DNA from: Uloborus plumipes
Lineage: Eukaryota > Arthropoda > Arachnida > Araneae > Uloboridae
DNA length: 64,000 nt
NCBI GenBank assembly: GCA_038373865.1
Contig: JAXGGA010002999.1
Coordinates: forward strand, 1 to 64,000
Reading direction: 5' to 3'
Under the pieces are notes generated by a model. The model did not search any database. It saw only the letters and a program-made list of their open reading frames with translations, and had not been told where the DNA came from. Made by a program: the position numbers and the translations under genes. Below are positions 11,935-24,467 of the stretch, in pieces. Position 1 is the stretch's first letter. Each line of letters starts with the position of its first letter.

Positions 11935-12092
11935 ATGAGTGAGTGTCGATAGTTAATGAGTAAATACATAAATTGTTTAAAGGATGAATAATGCAATAAG
12001 TGAAATATGCTATTCTATTTTGCCCCAGTAATTTTGCTCATCGTGTACTTGGAAAATACTAGATATTTAAAATCAAAATTAATAAAATATAA

Positions 12093-13000
12093 GGGCGATT
12101 ATTTGTAAACTCGTCATTTTCGATACAGAATCTGTCCGGGCATGCTTTTTTGAAATGTTCGTATAATATTACTTCTATTGCTCAGGAAATGAATCTTTGG
12201 TTCGAAAGAGGGCCAATTGAAGTTATTATTTTTTGATAAATCATGACAGGGAACAAGTCCCCTGCCTACTATAACCAGGCAGAGGACTGTGTATTTGCAC
12301 TTTGCTGCATAATATCTGCAAAATAATTAAATAAAATTAATTTCGAAACTACCTATAAATTTAGGCACAAATCATGAACATAATAACTAATATGTTTCAT
12401 AATTAAACTAATTAACATTAATAAAATCACTTCCCAGAGGACTGTTTTCGCAACGACCCAGGTGCGTACTTTCATCACAAATGTGGTTCTTTAACTAAAC
12501 AAAGTGGCGTTTTAGCACCGTTCTCTCCAATTTCACCAAATTCACACTGATTACGTTAAACTTCATGCCAAAAAACATTTGCAAGAGTAACAGATTTTTT
12601 CCATTGCAGCTTTAAATTTGTGGCAGGGGACTGTTTGAAAAAACTCCGGACAGAACTTGCATGACAATATTAAGTTTTAGAAATACGTATTTAGACCTAA
12701 AAAATGTACAGTTGTATTATTCTATTTTTAGATATTAATTGCCAAATTTCTGTAGTGTTAATAGGTTTTTGGAAATATTACCATTAAGTGTTAGACTATA
12801 TGATTTGGACACCAGGGGATTGTTTTTGGTGCTTAGATAATTTATAGAAAAAAAAATTAATTGTTACTACTCCAAATACAATTGACCCACAAAGTATTAA
12901 TGCTTTACCAGTATTAAGAGCGATAATTACTTTATTACACTTTATTATTTTGAAAATATTTGTTTCGGACAGCCAGTTATGAGTTTAGAGAGAATCGCCC
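12093..13000. mobile_element. Non-autonomous DNA element with CAGGGGACTGTTT motifs
   Basis: The ends read GGGCGATTATTTGTAAACTC and, in complement, GGGCGATTCTCTCTAAACTC, flanked on both sides by ATAA, a 4 bp direct repeat. The internal motif CAGRGGACTGTTT occurs at 12278, 12433, 12622 and 12812, with the complement at 12255. TGTCCG is also repeated near both ends and once internally (12136, 12645, 12966). There is no coding capacity. The GGGC-ATT termini and 4 bp duplication match the element at 9954-11934, so the two probably share a superfamily although their internal motifs differ. Confidence 0.65.
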
Positions 13001-14695
13001 ATAAATTAATATTATCGGACTGAATGTAAGAAAGTCTTAATCAGTGTTGGAATTGTTAGTAGTGAGAAATTTTAGAATTGTAAATAACAAAATGTTTTTT
13101 TTTTTAATATTAAACAAAAAGGTATAAAATAAGTGTTAAATTCTGAGAATGGATTGCATAATCATCTATATTGGTCTTGAGAAATAACTGCTTTCTTACA
13201 AGAATCAAGACCATGTTTAATAACATAGATAAAATATTGCTGGATAGGAAAAGCTGCAAATTGCGTAGAAAATTTTATCAATTCAACTTGCCTTACATTC
13301 TTCTACTTATTTCAAAAGTAGTAAATCTAAACGAGTAAACTGAAGTAAAAAAGTAAACAACTAACTCTACTATATTCTCGAAATCCTTTCGTGTTTTCAG
13401 AGCTATTACTTTATTCACGTTTAGTTCATAAATTCAAATGTTTAGATTCTTCCCATTTTTAAAACTTGCTTTTCTGTAAATGATGATATCTCAGAGCAAT
13501 AAAATAAATTTCAAATGTACACGCAGCGAATTTAAGGAATAAGTTAAATCTTCACACAAAACAAATGAAAAGGGTAAACTTTTACACTTACATTTTTTTA
13601 TCTAAGAAATCGAATTGCTCTGTGAGTATTTGTTAACAATTCAGGGAAATGCCGCTTCCTTATGTTTTGCTTCCAATAAAATTGTCAATAAATCCTGCAT
13701 GCCAGAATTCGTTCCTTTTCCTTATATTACATTTCCTTTTTTCTTCTGAAAAGTTCTTTCAAGCCGTGGACTGGACTGTGCTAACTGTGTGTTTCCAAGA
13801 GAAAGTTTAATGATTTTGAGGTTTCATCTTATACTATTGTTAGGTTTTATTTAAAATTAATCACAAAATCTTCAGTATTACACTTATGTTCCGTTCTTTT
13901 CTACTTGCTTCTCAATTAACGTCTACAACAAGAATTACGCAGATTTTCACTAGAAGTTTTAACATAGGTTCTTTATAATTTGAACATTCATTTGAAATGC
14001 CCTTAAGAAAGATATTATACTTAAAATAATCTAATTAAGCAGGATAACAACATAGAAAAAAAAAAACACATTATTTTCAATCAAAAAACCGTGAAACTTA
14101 CAACTGTTGCGGAATGTTGCTAAATTTATAATTGTTAAATCCGATAATCAGGTTAAACTATTTTTAAGTATTTTTCTGATCCTCTTTAATGTTAGACGTG
14201 TTCAGAGTGGTTATTTAAAATTTTGCGGAACTAAACATGAGGTACACAGACTTGTCTGAAACAATTCTACAGAAATGCTTATTAGAGGTCCTGTACCGCA
14301 GAATCAGACTAACGTAGATTTTCGTAACTTTTCAGCAAAGGGCAAAAACGATTGTCAGATGCATGTAAAGGATAGGACTCGTGCTCTTTAAATGCTGCTA
14401 AATAATTGTGAAGGACTGTTTTATAGAATAACGTTCTCATGGGTGGATGCGGAATAAGATTCCACATACAATGAAGCAATTAAGTGAAAATGTCTATTTT
14501 TGGACTTACGTCGTTTTGGTTCTGAGGTACACAGTTAAGTAGGGACAGCAGCATAGATAACAAGCAATTTAATACTAAATATTCCAGGCTTTTTTTTTCA
14601 ATATTCCAAGTTATTTTATTCCAAGCTAATTCTGCAATCCCCGAAATCAATGTGTTTCTTTTATTCGTATGCAGTGACGCATATGCATCCCCTTA
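13001..14695. other. AT-rich DNA, no gene seen
   Basis: No ORF above chance and no transposon termini were recognised. A weak hairpin (TTGGTCTTGA at ~13172 with TCAAGACCATG at ~13205) is the only structure noted. Confidence 0.55.
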
Positions 14696-14719
14696 GCTTT
14701 TTCCTACAACAACGTTCAG

Positions 14720-14915
14720 AATGTTGTAGGAAACTACTACAAAAGGGGTTGACCCACATACAAAGAGATATAAAGGCTGGTATTTTCCAAAGGTGGTCAA
14801 ACTTAGTTCAGTGACCCTGAAGCATGTAAATTCTTCAAATTCGACAATAGAAAATCCTCAAGAATCCAATTCTTTAGTCTATTTTATATGTAGAAAAGAA
14901 TGTTAAAAATGTAGT
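14720..14915 (-). mobile_element. Degenerate relic of the 3691-5065 element family
   Basis: TATTTTCCAAAGGTGGTCAA, followed by a CAGTGACCCTGAAGCATG block and GTAGAAAAGAATGTTAAAAATGTAG, aligns loosely with 4935-5075 in the same orientation and order. Only this end is preserved. It is a decayed copy rather than a functional element. Confidence 0.5.
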
Positions 14916-14988
14916 TTAAAACATTTGTTTTGATATAAATAAGTTATTTAATCTATGCTTAGAATGTGTATATATTTGAAAATGCTGT

Positions 14989-14989
<1 letters not shown>

Positions 14990-15031
<42 letters not shown>
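14990..15031. repeat. Poly(A) run of about 42 bases
   Basis: An uninterrupted A run. No retrotransposon tail structure or target duplication is obvious on either side, so it may be simple expansion. Confidence 0.95.
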
Positions 15032-15032
<1 letters not shown>

Positions 15033-15419
15033 AGAAGACCACACAGAATCAAAGTAGGATTTTCAGAAATTTATTTAAAAAACTTTGAAAATCATTTCCA
15101 TGAAATTAATTTATACGGTTTTAAAATTCCTCATACTTAAAACTTAGCTTTTCACTTGGTTTTAAAACATTTAAGACATCGTATTCCGTTTCTGAAATAT
15201 TAACTAAACAGTAACTGCAAGCAATTAGCAAATTTTATGGTACTGGGAAAAATCTCGTAATAAGTTTCAGCGTAAATATTCGTAAATGAAGGAGTGGAGT
15301 AACTACAAATAAACGATTCACAAGTTTCCATAATCTGCTACCTGTACTAACGATTATTCCAAGGAAATTCTCAAATATGGTAAAACGAAAATTATTCGCT
15401 AGGTGTTCTGAAGCTTAAT

Positions 15420-15690
15420 TTTCTAGAACTTTCTCAGCTAAATCCTTTTATGGTAAATGTGCTGGTAAGGTGCAAAAATAATTATCTTTGCACCGAAAAT
15501 TTACGTTGAGCTTCATTTGCATATTCTCATTTTCTTCATGTGCACAAATATGATGTTAAAGAAATTTAGTAGTCTACTACATACATCGTAAGATCTTGTA
15601 ACATTTATAATAATTTACCAAAATCATGCAAACGAACCATTTATGCATGCAAATTTTGAACTTAGTATGCTGTGTAACAAGATAAACTAT
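15420..15690. repeat. Diverged duplicated segment (partner near 23870-24075)
   Basis: The blocks CCTTTTATGGTAAATGTGCT and AATTTACCAAAATCATGCAA, followed by a GAACCATTTATGCATGCA block, have counterparts in the same order and similar spacing at about 23894-24070. Identity is roughly four-fifths across the best 60 bp. The segment has no ORF; it may be an old repeat or a segmental duplication. Confidence 0.5.
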
Positions 15691-16600
15691 TACGAAATAT
15701 TTTCCCGTAAGATGTTTTCTCTACGAAGAAAAATATCCACAGTCGTTTACATTTCGTTTTATGACTGAACAATTAAAACGAAACTCCAGATGCAGCACAA
15801 AATTCATTCGGAACTAAATATACAGAATGCTCACAATTTAATCCCCAAATAAGGATTTTCTACTAAATATTAAATTTCACTATGGCGGAATTTTTCTTCT
15901 TAGGTTTTTTTTATTTTATAAATCAGATGTTTTACGAAAAAATATTTTCAGAATTCTACAACGTAAGCGCAATTGATTACTCTGGGAATACAAATATGTT
16001 TTCGATTCCCAGAACGATGCAGACTTCTCCAGAAACACTGTAGCTATTCCTGTAGCCATTTAATTCCGCAATTGATTCTACTAATGCTTGGAACTTGGAT
16101 GAATTACGAATTAGAATCACCACATATACAATTACTGTGTCTCCACAATTGCTTTTCATGGTATGAAGGAGAATCGAGAGCAGAATGGAAAATCTGAAAG
16201 TAATAAATGGTGCTCCTATTGTATTGAGCTAAGTATACTTTTTCTCTATTCTAAAGACATAAATAAACAAAAAAATAATCCGTTATTTTGCTTATTTTAT
16301 CTTTATCTTGAATCCAACCTGTAGTGGGTAATTTATTTATGGGCACTTTGTATATTTAGTTTGATGTAATTTTAAGTTGAATCTGAACTTTTGAATTAAT
16401 TACTCAGTCATAAAACGAAATGAGTTGAATCTTTTTTATAATAAAGTAGCAAACACGCATCATAATCGTGGTTGGAAAGGGCTCAAACATGTGAGTGTAG
16501 GTACATGTGAGTTAGAATGTTTTTGAGACCGCTCTAACTCAAAAAATAAGGACAAAACTGTGAAGAATCGAACTAATCACGGTTTACACAGAAACAAAAA
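15691..16600. other. AT-rich DNA, no gene seen
   Basis: The 74-codon ORF at 15973 is matched by an antisense ORF over the same bases and shows no known motif, so I do not call it. Confidence 0.5.
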
Positions 16601-16699
16601 TTGAACAGGTTCTGATTAATTTTAGAGCCAGCCGTTCTAAGAGGGACTGCACCCTTGAGCGTATTTTCCCTTAAATGTGTCTGAAATATCTCCAGAAAA

Positions 16700-17230
16700 A
16701 ATTTCGAGTTTTAAAAACAAGTTTGCAAGTGCAGGGATCCCAATGGAAACCGATGCTAATTAGTTTCTGTCGCCAATCGCTCAGAGGGAGGGGGAGACAA
16801 CGGAACATACATTTTTTCAACACCATTGACAGTTACGCATCAAAAGTGACTGAATGAATCAAACAGAAAAGTTTATACCTCACTTCATTTCCCACTTCAG
16901 GGTCCCCTATACTTACCATAGCTCCTGTTTTAATTAGGATGGGCCCCTGAAGAGCGTTCTTTTTTTAATCCAGACCAGAAGCCGAGCAAACACCTGGTCC
17001 AGTATCTCCAGAGGTATCCATTCACTTGGAGGACTTTGTGACCACGACTAAAATTTTCAACCGAACCGAAAACGAAAATGTTTCGAGATGGACCACTATG
17101 AAACTGTGCCTGGTTAGTTTTTGACGCCAGTCGCTCAAGAGAAAACGTTTTTTCAGATGGGTCTGTCATCTTAAGAAGTTGTGCGAGATTCAGACAAACT
17201 TTGATATGCAGATAGAGTTTGAATGGCAAC
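16700..17230. repeat. Pair of diverged direct repeats with GTCGCCAATCGCTCA core
   Basis: The core at 16770-16782 (GTCGCCAATCGCTCA-like, preceded by GAAACCGATGCTAATTAGTT) recurs at about 17098-17140 as GACGCCAGTCGCTCA, preceded by GAAACTGTGCCTGGTTAGTT. Between them lies the GGGTCCCCTATACTTACCAT block, which also occurs at the right edge of the window (63930). The whole looks like a decayed dispersed repeat, not a gene. Confidence 0.45.
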
Positions 17231-17718
17231 TAGTGCTTATTCGATTCTACCAACAATTTTTCCATGATAATAGGCGTAATTGTACTTCTTGTTAAGCATG
17301 ACTACAATATCACAAAAAATAATGCAAGGATTAGAACAAAACATTTTACACTGGTGGCTCTTAGTGCAAAATAGTGCTGTTTTTGGCACAATTGAAAGTT
17401 CTTCGGACATCACTGCTACATCACCCTTGTCATTGTTGTCCGATAAGGAGAGAAAACCCAATGGTTTAAAATGTTTATTTGTAATTTTACTAGTAAAGAT
17501 TATCTTTCCTTTTCCGTGTTTACCATGTCCTCTCGAAAGCAATTAAATATACTCAAATTTAAAATGCTTTTTTTGAGCAGTGAAGTTCGTTTGATTTTGA
17601 GGTCGGCAACCAGGGTAGGTGTTTTTAAATCTTTTAATTTAATCTTAGTACTTGTATCATTTGCAATTCAGCTGCAGTGGTGCAGATTTGACGCTTCAGT
17701 TACAACATGATATCTCTA

Positions 17719-19464
17719 TCTCTACTAATAATAAAGCTGAAGGTTTTTGTCTTTCTTTCTTTCTTTCTATCCTTCTGTCTGTCCTTCTGTCTGTCTGTCT
17801 GTTACGCGCGTAGCGCCAAAACCGTTCGGTCGATTTTCATGCCACTTGGTACAAAATTAGATTGTAGCATGTAGTTTTGCACCTCGAAGCGATTTTTCGA
17901 AAATTCCATTTCGCTCTTTTTCTATTCGAATTCTTAGCGGAAATTCGATAAAATAGAGTAGAAATATTTCCCACACATTTTCAAGTCTTATGTCATTCGA
18001 AAGCTTGAAATTTTTTGCACAAAATGAAGTTCTTTCGAAGTTTCTACGATCATCAGGAGAGCTGTAACAATTGTTTTTAGAATACCAGAATTCATGGCTT
18101 ACCTTCAGTAAAGCAAGCAAAACGATTCTAAAATGGTTTTGCTCGAGAATAAAATTTGTTTTAAAGGTTGATGAAATGAATTATTTTATCAACGGAAAGG
18201 AACTTTTCATGTTGTTACCATGGTTACGTGTTCATACTTATTTTTGTTTCGTTACTTTTCCAGCGTTGCTAGACGTAGTATTTTTTTGGCCCAAATAAGG
18301 AGCGTAGTATTTTTCTAGCAACCCTGTTTCCAATATACTAATGACTTAATTAAAAGATTTGGCGGGTTTTTTTTTTTTTTTCATTTTCATAGATATCGCA
18401 TTTCAGCAACATTGATTTTGGCAACGTTTGGAAACAGTAGTATTTTGTAATATTTTTTTAGAGGAGGCGTAGTATTTTTTTGTTTCAATTCTCTGGCAAC
18501 CCTGTCTTTTTCCCGGTGAAAATGCTTTGGGACCTTACTTGGCGCGTTTTCGAAAAGTCACCAACTGGCGCGTTTTTGCCTGTCTCGCGGAATTGAAAGC
18601 TCCGAGAGAAACTACGCAAAATAGTCAGGGTTACCACGCTTGGCACGCCTATCGCCCATTTAGCGAGAAAAGGGTATCTAAAGCACAGATTAACCAAATA
18701 TCGTATCAATTGCGTTATTGCATCGTTCTTTTTAAAGTGTTTCATTTCGGAAAATGTATTGTTTTGTTTTTAAAACTAGGAAAGGAAACTTTCTTCTTCT
18801 TTTAAACTTTGGTAAGATTTCTGTTGGTTTCTGTGAGCAACAAAATTGTTCTTATTTTCTTTTTTGGCTTATTTTTGTGCATCTTCCCTTGGGGTTGCAT
18901 TCGAATGTTCCAAGGGGGTGTTTTAACCCTTTTCTGGAGTAAATCAGTGTTCATTTCAATGCAGACAAAAGTGATACGAATTGGCACGACCACTTGGCGA
19001 TGTATCGCCAAGCTTTTGGTCGCCAAGTATTTGCCGCCAATTTGGCGACATATCGCCGAGTTCGCGAAAAAAATGTTTTTTTTTTTTTTATTTGGACTCA
19101 GTATGGCGCTATTGGCGATATTTTGCGAAAAATCCACTGAATGATGTTAAAATCGGCGATATTTAGGGGATTAATCATTGTAAAACTTTTTTTTTTTTGC
19201 ATTATTTCGTGGCAAACTAGGGATATAAATGTTTGAACTGTTATCTTGCTCACTCCAAGCACTATTTTCGCACTTAAGGCATCTACTAAGAAATTTACAC
19301 ATAAAAATAAGTAGCATGGGGTTCATACCAGATTTTTAAACCATACTTTGAAGTAATTATAGTTGAATTACAACTAAAATAGAGCATTTTTTCTGCTATA
19401 TCAATTATTTTACAAATGAACTTTTAATTTTATACCACGGGCAAAGCCGTGCGGGTACCGCTAG
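17719..19464 (+). mobile_element. Complete non-autonomous Helitron, 1.75 kb
   Basis: The element starts TCTCTACTAATAATAAAGCT at 17719 after A and ends CTAG at 19461-19464 before T. Just before the 3' end is a hairpin, CACGGGCAAAGCCGTG (stem CACGG/CCGTG). The 5' region has CTTT and CTGT microsatellites followed by GCGCCAAAACCGTTCGGTCG, the usual 'match to any drug-free interior' of arthropod Helitrons in general form. No Rep/helicase domain is present. The interior carries repeated short phrases: TAGCAACCCTG/TGGCAACCCTG around a GTAGTATTTTT block (18270-18510), and a GC-skewed patch of TTGGCGAC/TCGCCAAG words (18985-19060). The ends are textbook; the interior origin is unknown. Confidence 0.88.
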
Positions 19465-19886
19465 TTTGTTATATAAAGTAGAATGATAAGTGAATAAACA
19501 CTTAAGCGGATTTAAATTTCAAAAATTCATAGCGTCGTTTTGCCACATGACAGTAAAAATACTTCGGATGACACACGTAAACATTTTTAAAAAATTGGGA
19601 GAACTTTTATGATTCTGCATTAGATTTGGTGGGGGAGGGGGGGGGTTAAGCGAAAAAAAATGCCTATACCAAGTGAATTAACACCCCTACCGGTGGACAA
19701 ATGCAGCATTTTCTAGTCACATTCTTTCTGCATGTGTGTAGAAAAAGGTAATTCTGTCCATTCAGCTAAGAAAAATGATTTAAAACGTTATTTTTTCAAA
19801 ACAATCACGAGGTGTTCATTCACTGGTCGGTTTACCCTAACTCTACTTTATTGCGTGTTCTATGCAGGAGTTAGACAATATACATT

Positions 19887-20295
19887 CACTGTAAAAAATG
19901 AATATTATTTTTGCAGTATAATATCGCTAATTTTATAGTAATAAACTGTAAAAATTGCTAATTTTACAGTATTAAACTGTAAAATTGCTAACTTTACCGT
20001 ACTAAACTGTAAGATTGCTAATTTTACAGTAATAAACTGTATAACTGCTAATTTTACAGTTTATTACAGTGCATTTTACAGTTTTAAACTGGAACCTCTG
20101 CTGCCAGTATTATACTGCTGTTTTTACAGTATAATACAGCTAAATTTTACGGCAATAAACTGTAAAATTACTTACTTTACAGTCAGAAACTGTAAAATTG
20201 CTAGTTTTACAGTTTGTTTCAGCGCATTTTAGTTTTAAATTGGCGCCTCGGCTGACAGTATTATACTGTAAAAAACACAGTTCACTTTTTGCAGT
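19887..20295. mobile_element. ACTGTAAAA hairpin MITE, copy A
   Basis: The element begins CACTGTAAAAAATGAAT and ends with the complement of ACTGCAAAAAGTGAAC. The interior is a series of short palindromes (ACTGTAAAATTGCTAATTTTACAGT-type, 34 bp period) followed by the family block CTGCCAGTATTATACTG. There is no coding potential. Confidence 0.8.
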
Positions 20296-21079
20296 TTGCA
20301 TTTGAGCAAAATAAAAAGCTAACGTCTGGTGTACTTACACTTCAGCTATCACAATCAAAAATTATTATTTATATGAGCATAAAACGTTTGGAAACACATT
20401 AACGAATTTGATCCGGATTAAACAAGGATCCGGATAAACATGGGTCAGATATACGGGCCTCATACTAGAACTAATGCAACTTTCTGATAAATTACACAGA
20501 CTGTTCAGTGTTTAACCAGTAAATTTCCAGTCACGTTGAAGCAAAGAAAAAATTATTTTAGGGGTTCTCTTAAGTCCAAAACGAATTGTCCTCAATTCTG
20601 TTACTGGAGAAGGAAAATCGGTGGTAATTGCTTTAGAATAGACAAGAAAATAGAACGACGGACGAAGAATAACAATTATTCTATTGCATTTTACTTTATC
20701 GGAGCAGAAAAGGCTAATTAGAAAATCTAGTTTGTTTATTTTGTTAGAAACAAAGGGACTGTACAAATCAGGATATGGTAATTGGAACTTAGATTTGTTG
20801 TACGGAACAAGGAGAGGCAGCCTTAACTCAGAGGAGATTGAAATGAAAAGATTCTTACTAAATTAACCTTGGACACAATTTAGGAGTTTTAGTTTAGGAA
20901 AGTGTTTTAGTTATTTATCTCATTGAAACTTGCTTATAGTGTAAAGCTGAAATAACGCACTCTACTAAGCAATAGATACGTCTCAAGAATTCCACTAATA
21001 TTTGTATACTTTTATTCCCACACACAGAAGAATATATGTTGGTACATGTGTTATCGCACTTCATTGATTTTTCATTATT
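20296..21079. other. AT-rich DNA, no gene seen
   Basis: Overlapping sense and antisense ORFs of 60-84 codons (20512-20866) have no recognisable domain and are treated as chance. Confidence 0.5.
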
Positions 21080-21307
21080 TTATATTAATACTATTAAAAT
21101 CTGTCCGCGTCTGTCTGTCTGTGTTCGTCTGAAGCTTGAACTCCTCTAAAACCGCTGAGAGTAGAGAATTGAATGAGGTACCATTCGATCGAAATTTTCC
21201 AAGGAAAACGATAAGACCAACCGCGTAATTGTACGAGCAGTTTGTTGAAACTTTCTTCACTACTTCAAAGGCGCGACGCACCCATGCAACGGGGGGCCAC
21301 GTAGCTA
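21080..21307 (+). mobile_element. Short internally deleted Helitron, about 230 bp
   Basis: A TATTAATACTATTAAAATCTG 5' region with CTGTCTGTCTGTGTTCGTCTG leads through GGCGCGACGCACCCATGCAA and a GC-rich pairing region to CTAG at 21304-21307 followed by T. The organisation is that of the larger Helitron at 17719 with the middle removed. The precise 5' base is uncertain. Confidence 0.65.
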
Positions 21308-21791
21308 GTACTTTTTATAGTTTGTTGTTAAATTCCATTTGTTTATGCTTTTCAAAAATAGATTAACACATGCAAAAATGGTTGATAACAAATATTCTTA
21401 ATATAAGTTGAATGACATGGATTCGTTTTCTTGCTAATTAAATTTACTTTTTGATGAATGGTGCACAATTTCAAACAATTTTTGTCTCAATAGTCATAAT
21501 TTGGAATGCATCAAATTGGTGAGAAATTTACTCTCACTAAATTCACAAAATATTTTTTTTCAATGTGATTGAACTTTTAGGTTTATTTTATCGCGAAATT
21601 TATTTTAACTAAAGCACGGTAAGAAACGTATTATCAATGAAAAAGGAAACACAAGGATGGGATATCAACGACGGTCAAATGAAAACAGTAAGCAATTCTT
21701 GATTGCTAAAAAAAAAAAAAAAAAAAAAGGTAAAGTTGGCCATTCATTTCACAAGATGATTTTTACAACACTAATTTTTTTCTAAAATAAA

Positions 21792-21979
21792 GTAAAAAGT
21801 ATAAATACAACGTTAAAAACGCACAAATACAAAGAGATATTGCAGACACGTGTTTCGGAGTTACAAGGAGCGCCATTTGTGTAAAAAAAAAATTGTGAGC
21901 ACAGACATAACGCCGAAACACGTGTATGCAATATCCCTGCGTATTTGTGTTTTTTTTTAACGTTGTATTTATACTTTAC
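21792..21979. mobile_element. Hairpin MITE (TATAAATACAACGTTAAA family)
   Basis: The left arm (21792-21866) and right arm (21915-21979) are reverse complements with small indels. They contain AAGTATAAATACAACGTTAA, GCACAAATAC, ATATTGCA and ACACGTGTTTCGG. The loop holds a poly(A). The outer 40 bp are shared with the shorter hairpin at 50253-50347. Confidence 0.8.
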
Positions 21980-24467
21980 ATTTATTGTACAAAGGTACTT
22001 CAATTGTACAATATACTTCACTTAAAAGTTTGGATAGGATGGATAGGGGAATGATAACGAATTTGAGTTATATTTTGCCTTCAAAATTATATGAAGCTAA
22101 TTCATTTAATAAAACTAAAAGTGCGATAATGAGGTAAACATCTTTTTATAAAAAAAATGGAAAAAAACAAACCTATAAAATTATTAATAATGTAAGTTTT
22201 AGGAGATTTGGGCGGGAACTATCCTTCCTAAACCTAGCTTAGCAGCCACAGAGGTTGCTTACATACCTTATGAACGACCCACCGGTTTCCTGAGTAGATG
22301 ATTTCTATTATGCTTTATTTTCTCTTTTGCGTTTTAATTTAAAATTAAGCATCTGACTCGATTTTGATGAATTAATAAACAAAGAAGTTTTTTATTGGGA
22401 ATTTTTTATGTAATATATTTACTTTATGCTACTCGATTTTTCATAAACTAATTTTAAGTAACTGAAACACTCGTTTTAATTCAAGAATGCTTTTTTTTAT
22501 AGTATAAATATGTTTTTCCATTAGCAATTTAGTATTTCCATTAGTTATTTTTTTGTTCTTTTTTTTGTCTTTCTATTTAGTACTTTACGCGAGTAACTAT
22601 TGATTTAACTACTTTTTTTTCATTATTAATATTTATGATTGTAATTTTCTAGTTACACTTTTGGTTAAATAAATAAAACGAGTTTAAAAATGTTATTTGT
22701 ATAAATAACTATCTGACAGATTAAAATATATAATCATAACATATTTAGATTAGTTTTTTACGTTTACAAAAAAAAAAAAAAACAAAAATCAACGAACATT
22801 TTTTTTTTATTGAATAGAAGAGAAATACTTAAGACGTTTTAAAATGGACATAAATATAGCTGAAAGTTAATAAACCCTTGAGCCCTACACTCATTCGGGG
22901 CCCTATTGCCAGATTATGCAATGGGCTCCCTTTAGTTGTACAAAGCTTATAAATTGGTATATAAATATGGTTGCACAATTGCTTTTTTTTTTCAACCTGG
23001 GTCTACTTTTGGTTCGAGCCCCTATGTCGCTGTCCCCTAGCTCCCCCATGTAGGGGTCATGATTAAACCAGATGTATTTTCAATCCAAATTGTAAAAAAA
23101 ATAAATGTATAGTGCTCCTGAGATGATACATTACTGTATAAGATTTCATTGAAACATGGTATGAGATAAAATTGACTTCTCTGTAATTGAAAAAAAAAAA
23201 AAAACCCGCACTTTTCCAGAGACACTTAAATGCATTAAGAATTCCTCTCCTAAATTAGAAACCCATTGTGAGTCGTCCTCTTTAACTTATGATATGAAAT
23301 AGATCTTTAGCGAAACTCTTCAAAGGGCTTTTGAGACTCCATAGAGGGTTATCTTAAGAAACAAAATCCTTTTTGATTTTCTTTTAATGCAAAGGACAAA
23401 GTTCTTCTTTTAAACGTAATTAATAGGAGTATCAAGCATTGAATGAATAACCCCAATTGAGTGAATAGTTCCTAATTTTTTTTAATAAAAAATGAGGTTT
23501 TAAAATAATTTTTCTTGATACATTTGCAACAGTAATGGCCTTCTATACAGTTCCAAAAGGAAGCAAAAAATAAAAGTCGTGTTTGCTTTATGGTCGAGAG
23601 TGTTTATTCACTAGGCTGATGCACTTATTTTTGTTTGAAAAAAAAAAAAAACTAGCACAGAAGCGATTCTCTCATTTTTTTGAAAAACGATTGCAAATAT
23701 CAATTATCATATTTTTACTGCCATGCACCGAATGCTATTGCTTTTTACGATATGAAAGTTTTAAAATTAAATTGTGGCAAGTGTTTATTTACCTGTCAGT
23801 GTACCATATAAAAATACTTTGAAAAATATTAAAAGTAATGCTATTTGCTACATGTTCAAAAACCGTTAATTTTTGAAAAGTATTCTCCTGAAATCTTTTA
23901 TGGTAAATCTAGCGAAAAATTACCAAAAAATAAGCGTTAGCACAATGAAAGTTAACATTTACTAGTCAATCGATCCATTCAATAATAATTATCATACGAT
24001 CTTTCAAAAATTTCAGTTAATTTACCAGAATCAAGCAAATGAACCGTCTATGCATTCAAGTTTTGCACTTTGTATGCTGACATTCTTAGCATGTTATAAA
24101 TTTTTGAGAATTAAATAACGTTTAAGTGTTCATTCACTGGCAGATCCACTCTACTCCTCAAAACGTTACATGCAACTATTCTGCTTAACGAAATAGATAA
24201 GTTCTTATTGATTACAAAATTACAACAAAAATATCGCCGACGTCTGAAAATAACAATGCTCGCTCCTGATTAATGTATCTGTACAAATTATGTAGAGTCA
24301 AAATGTCGATATTTCAGAAAATTTCAATGAAGATGGCAAAAGCACGTTTATCAACATTCATTTGAATGACAATGTGGTCATATTTGTAATTAGACAATCG
24401 CGAGTTCGAATGCAATGGATAAGATCCTCTTCTAACAAATTTTTGTATGCATTCCCTTTATTGTATA
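21980..24467. other. AT-rich DNA, no gene seen
   Basis: Poly(A)/poly(T) runs at 22769 and 23190 and a diverged segment at 23870-24075 (partner of 15420-15690) are the only notable items. The ORFs are short and featureless. Confidence 0.5.
23870..24075. repeat. Diverged duplicated segment (partner of 15420-15690)
   Basis: TCTTTTATGGTAAATCTAGC and AATTTACCAGAATCAAGCAA, with the following GAACCGTCTATGCATTCA block, parallel 15446-15660. Confidence 0.5.

Noticed and set aside
14955..15140. 61-codon ORF with long poly-Lys
   Set aside because: Translated poly(A) run.
17237..17710. Overlapping sense and antisense ORFs of 79-101 codons
   Set aside because: Three frames open in both directions, no recognised motif or splice context.
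18485..19166. Several ORFs of 60-111 codons inside the Helitron
   Set aside because: Mutually overlapping on both strands, with poly-Phe and poly-Lys runs; no Rep or helicase motif.
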